A stretch of DNA of 64,000 nucleotides. Origin: Berkiella_A sp964633725. GTDB lineage: Bacteria; Pseudomonadota; Gammaproteobacteria; Berkiellales; Berkiellaceae. Position numbers and translations under genes: made by a program. The DNA lies in contig CAZWHY010000014.1 in NCBI GenBank assembly GCA_964633725.1, positions 1 to 64,000 on the forward strand. Reading direction: 5' to 3'. Shown here piece by piece: positions 63,879 through 64,000 of this stretch (its first letter is position 1; each line of letters starts with the position of its first letter). The notes under the pieces are model-generated. The model ran no database searches, was not told the origin of the DNA, and worked only from the letters and a program-made list of their open reading frames with translations.

Positions 63879-64000
63879 TTATAGAAAATTATAAATAAGA
63901 GAAGCCTTACCCATATTGGTTCTTGGATTCATCCTTGCTGTGACTAATGTCGCAGCGTCACTGCCTGTGCTACTCATTGTAATAGAGTTATTGCCTTTGG
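63879..64000 (-). CDS. 3' end of an unknown gene, runs off the window
   Basis: The last 39 or so codons of a minus-strand gene are seen. They end in 'MGKASLIYNFL' and stop at 63879-63881. The alternate polar-hydrophobic pattern and near-terminal Phe hint at a beta-barrel or filament protein, but the piece is too short to name. 212 bases lie between it and the L,D-transpeptidase start, on the same strand. Confidence 0.45.
   Translation of the reverse strand, partial: KGNNSITMSSTGSDAATLVTARMNPRTNMGKASLIYNFL

Noticed and set aside
1..64000. tRNA, rRNA or tmRNA genes
   Set aside because: I looked in the longer intergenic gaps for tRNA-type T-loop and acceptor pairing and saw none, although a covariance search would be decisive.

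Overview
The window looks like the chromosome of a low-GC gammaproteobacterium. The evidence is the gene order, which matches E. coli at several loci (mla / yrbG-kdsD / lptCAB-rpoN-hpf-ptsN-rapZ; rng-yhdP-tldD; hemA-prfA-prmC; rplM-rpsI). On top of this backbone sit features typical of host-associated bacteria such as the Legionellales: an ankyrin-repeat protein, a lysine-rich histone H1-like protein, Sel1 repeats, a TcdA/TcdB-type glycosyltransferase and a low-complexity repeat protein. Placement in or near Legionellales (Coxiella, Legionella or Berkiella-like) is an inference; no rRNA or tRNA gene was seen to confirm it.

Layout. 0.06-0.25 kb: a palindromic MITE-like element. 0.25-2 kb: a fusion of a TraB/TIKI-like domain with ankyrin repeats. 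2.2-8.2 kb: riboflavin synthase, ribosomal proteins S9 (with an unusual insertion) and L13, a 2Fe-2S ferredoxin-like protein, GlcF, an H1-like protein and a Tas-type aldo-keto reductase. 8.2-8.9 kb: a RelE/HigB-type toxin-antitoxin pair. 9.2-11.5 kb: an aspartoacylase-like protein with an MFS transporter. 11.5-18.6 kb (minus strand): a hydrolase, MurA, a polytopic membrane protein and MlaBCDEF (phospholipid transport). 18.7-29 kb (plus strand): the yrbG-kdsD-lptCAB-rpoN-hpf-ptsN-hprK-rapZ-EIIA(Man)-ptsH run (LPS precursor and transport, sigma-54, regulatory PTS), interrupted by the second MITE copy, then a Sel1 protein. 29-32 kb: a eukaryote-like serine dehydratase and two unknown proteins. 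32-42 kb (minus): pmbA, tldD, nitrilase, yhdP, rng and mreB. 42-45.5 kb: gatCAB. 45.6-46.8 kb: an Xre/RES toxin-antitoxin operon. 47-50.4 kb: carbonic anhydrase, SulP transporter and a LysR regulator (inorganic carbon supply). 50.5-52.8 kb: a DUF898 and M48 peptidase pair. 52.9-56.3 kb: an accessory stretch with a pentad-repeat protein, a truncated DUF938 copy fused to a copied tail of the M48 gene, a DUF481 outer-membrane protein and the intact DUF938 gene. 56.4-61.5 kb: prmC-prfA-hemA and a divergent TPR protein. 61.5-64 kb: a glycosyltransferase, an L,D-transpeptidase-like protein and the 3' end of an unknown gene.

The core genes are envelope-centred: Mla keeps outer-membrane lipid asymmetry, Kds/Lpt make and export LPS, MurA starts peptidoglycan synthesis, MreB sets shape, and YhdP is an AsmA-like lipid-transport protein. 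The rpoN neighbourhood carries a PTS signalling chain (HPr with His15 and Ser46, HPr kinase, two EIIA proteins, RapZ) with no sugar permease and no Enzyme I in view.

The points most worth following are the 180-bp element that folds end to end into one hairpin and occurs twice, the TraB-like/ankyrin fusion whose stop codon lies in that element, the S9 insertion, the 13 x 15-bp coding repeat, the TcdA/B-like glycosyltransferase, and the micro-homology junction at 54.67 kb.
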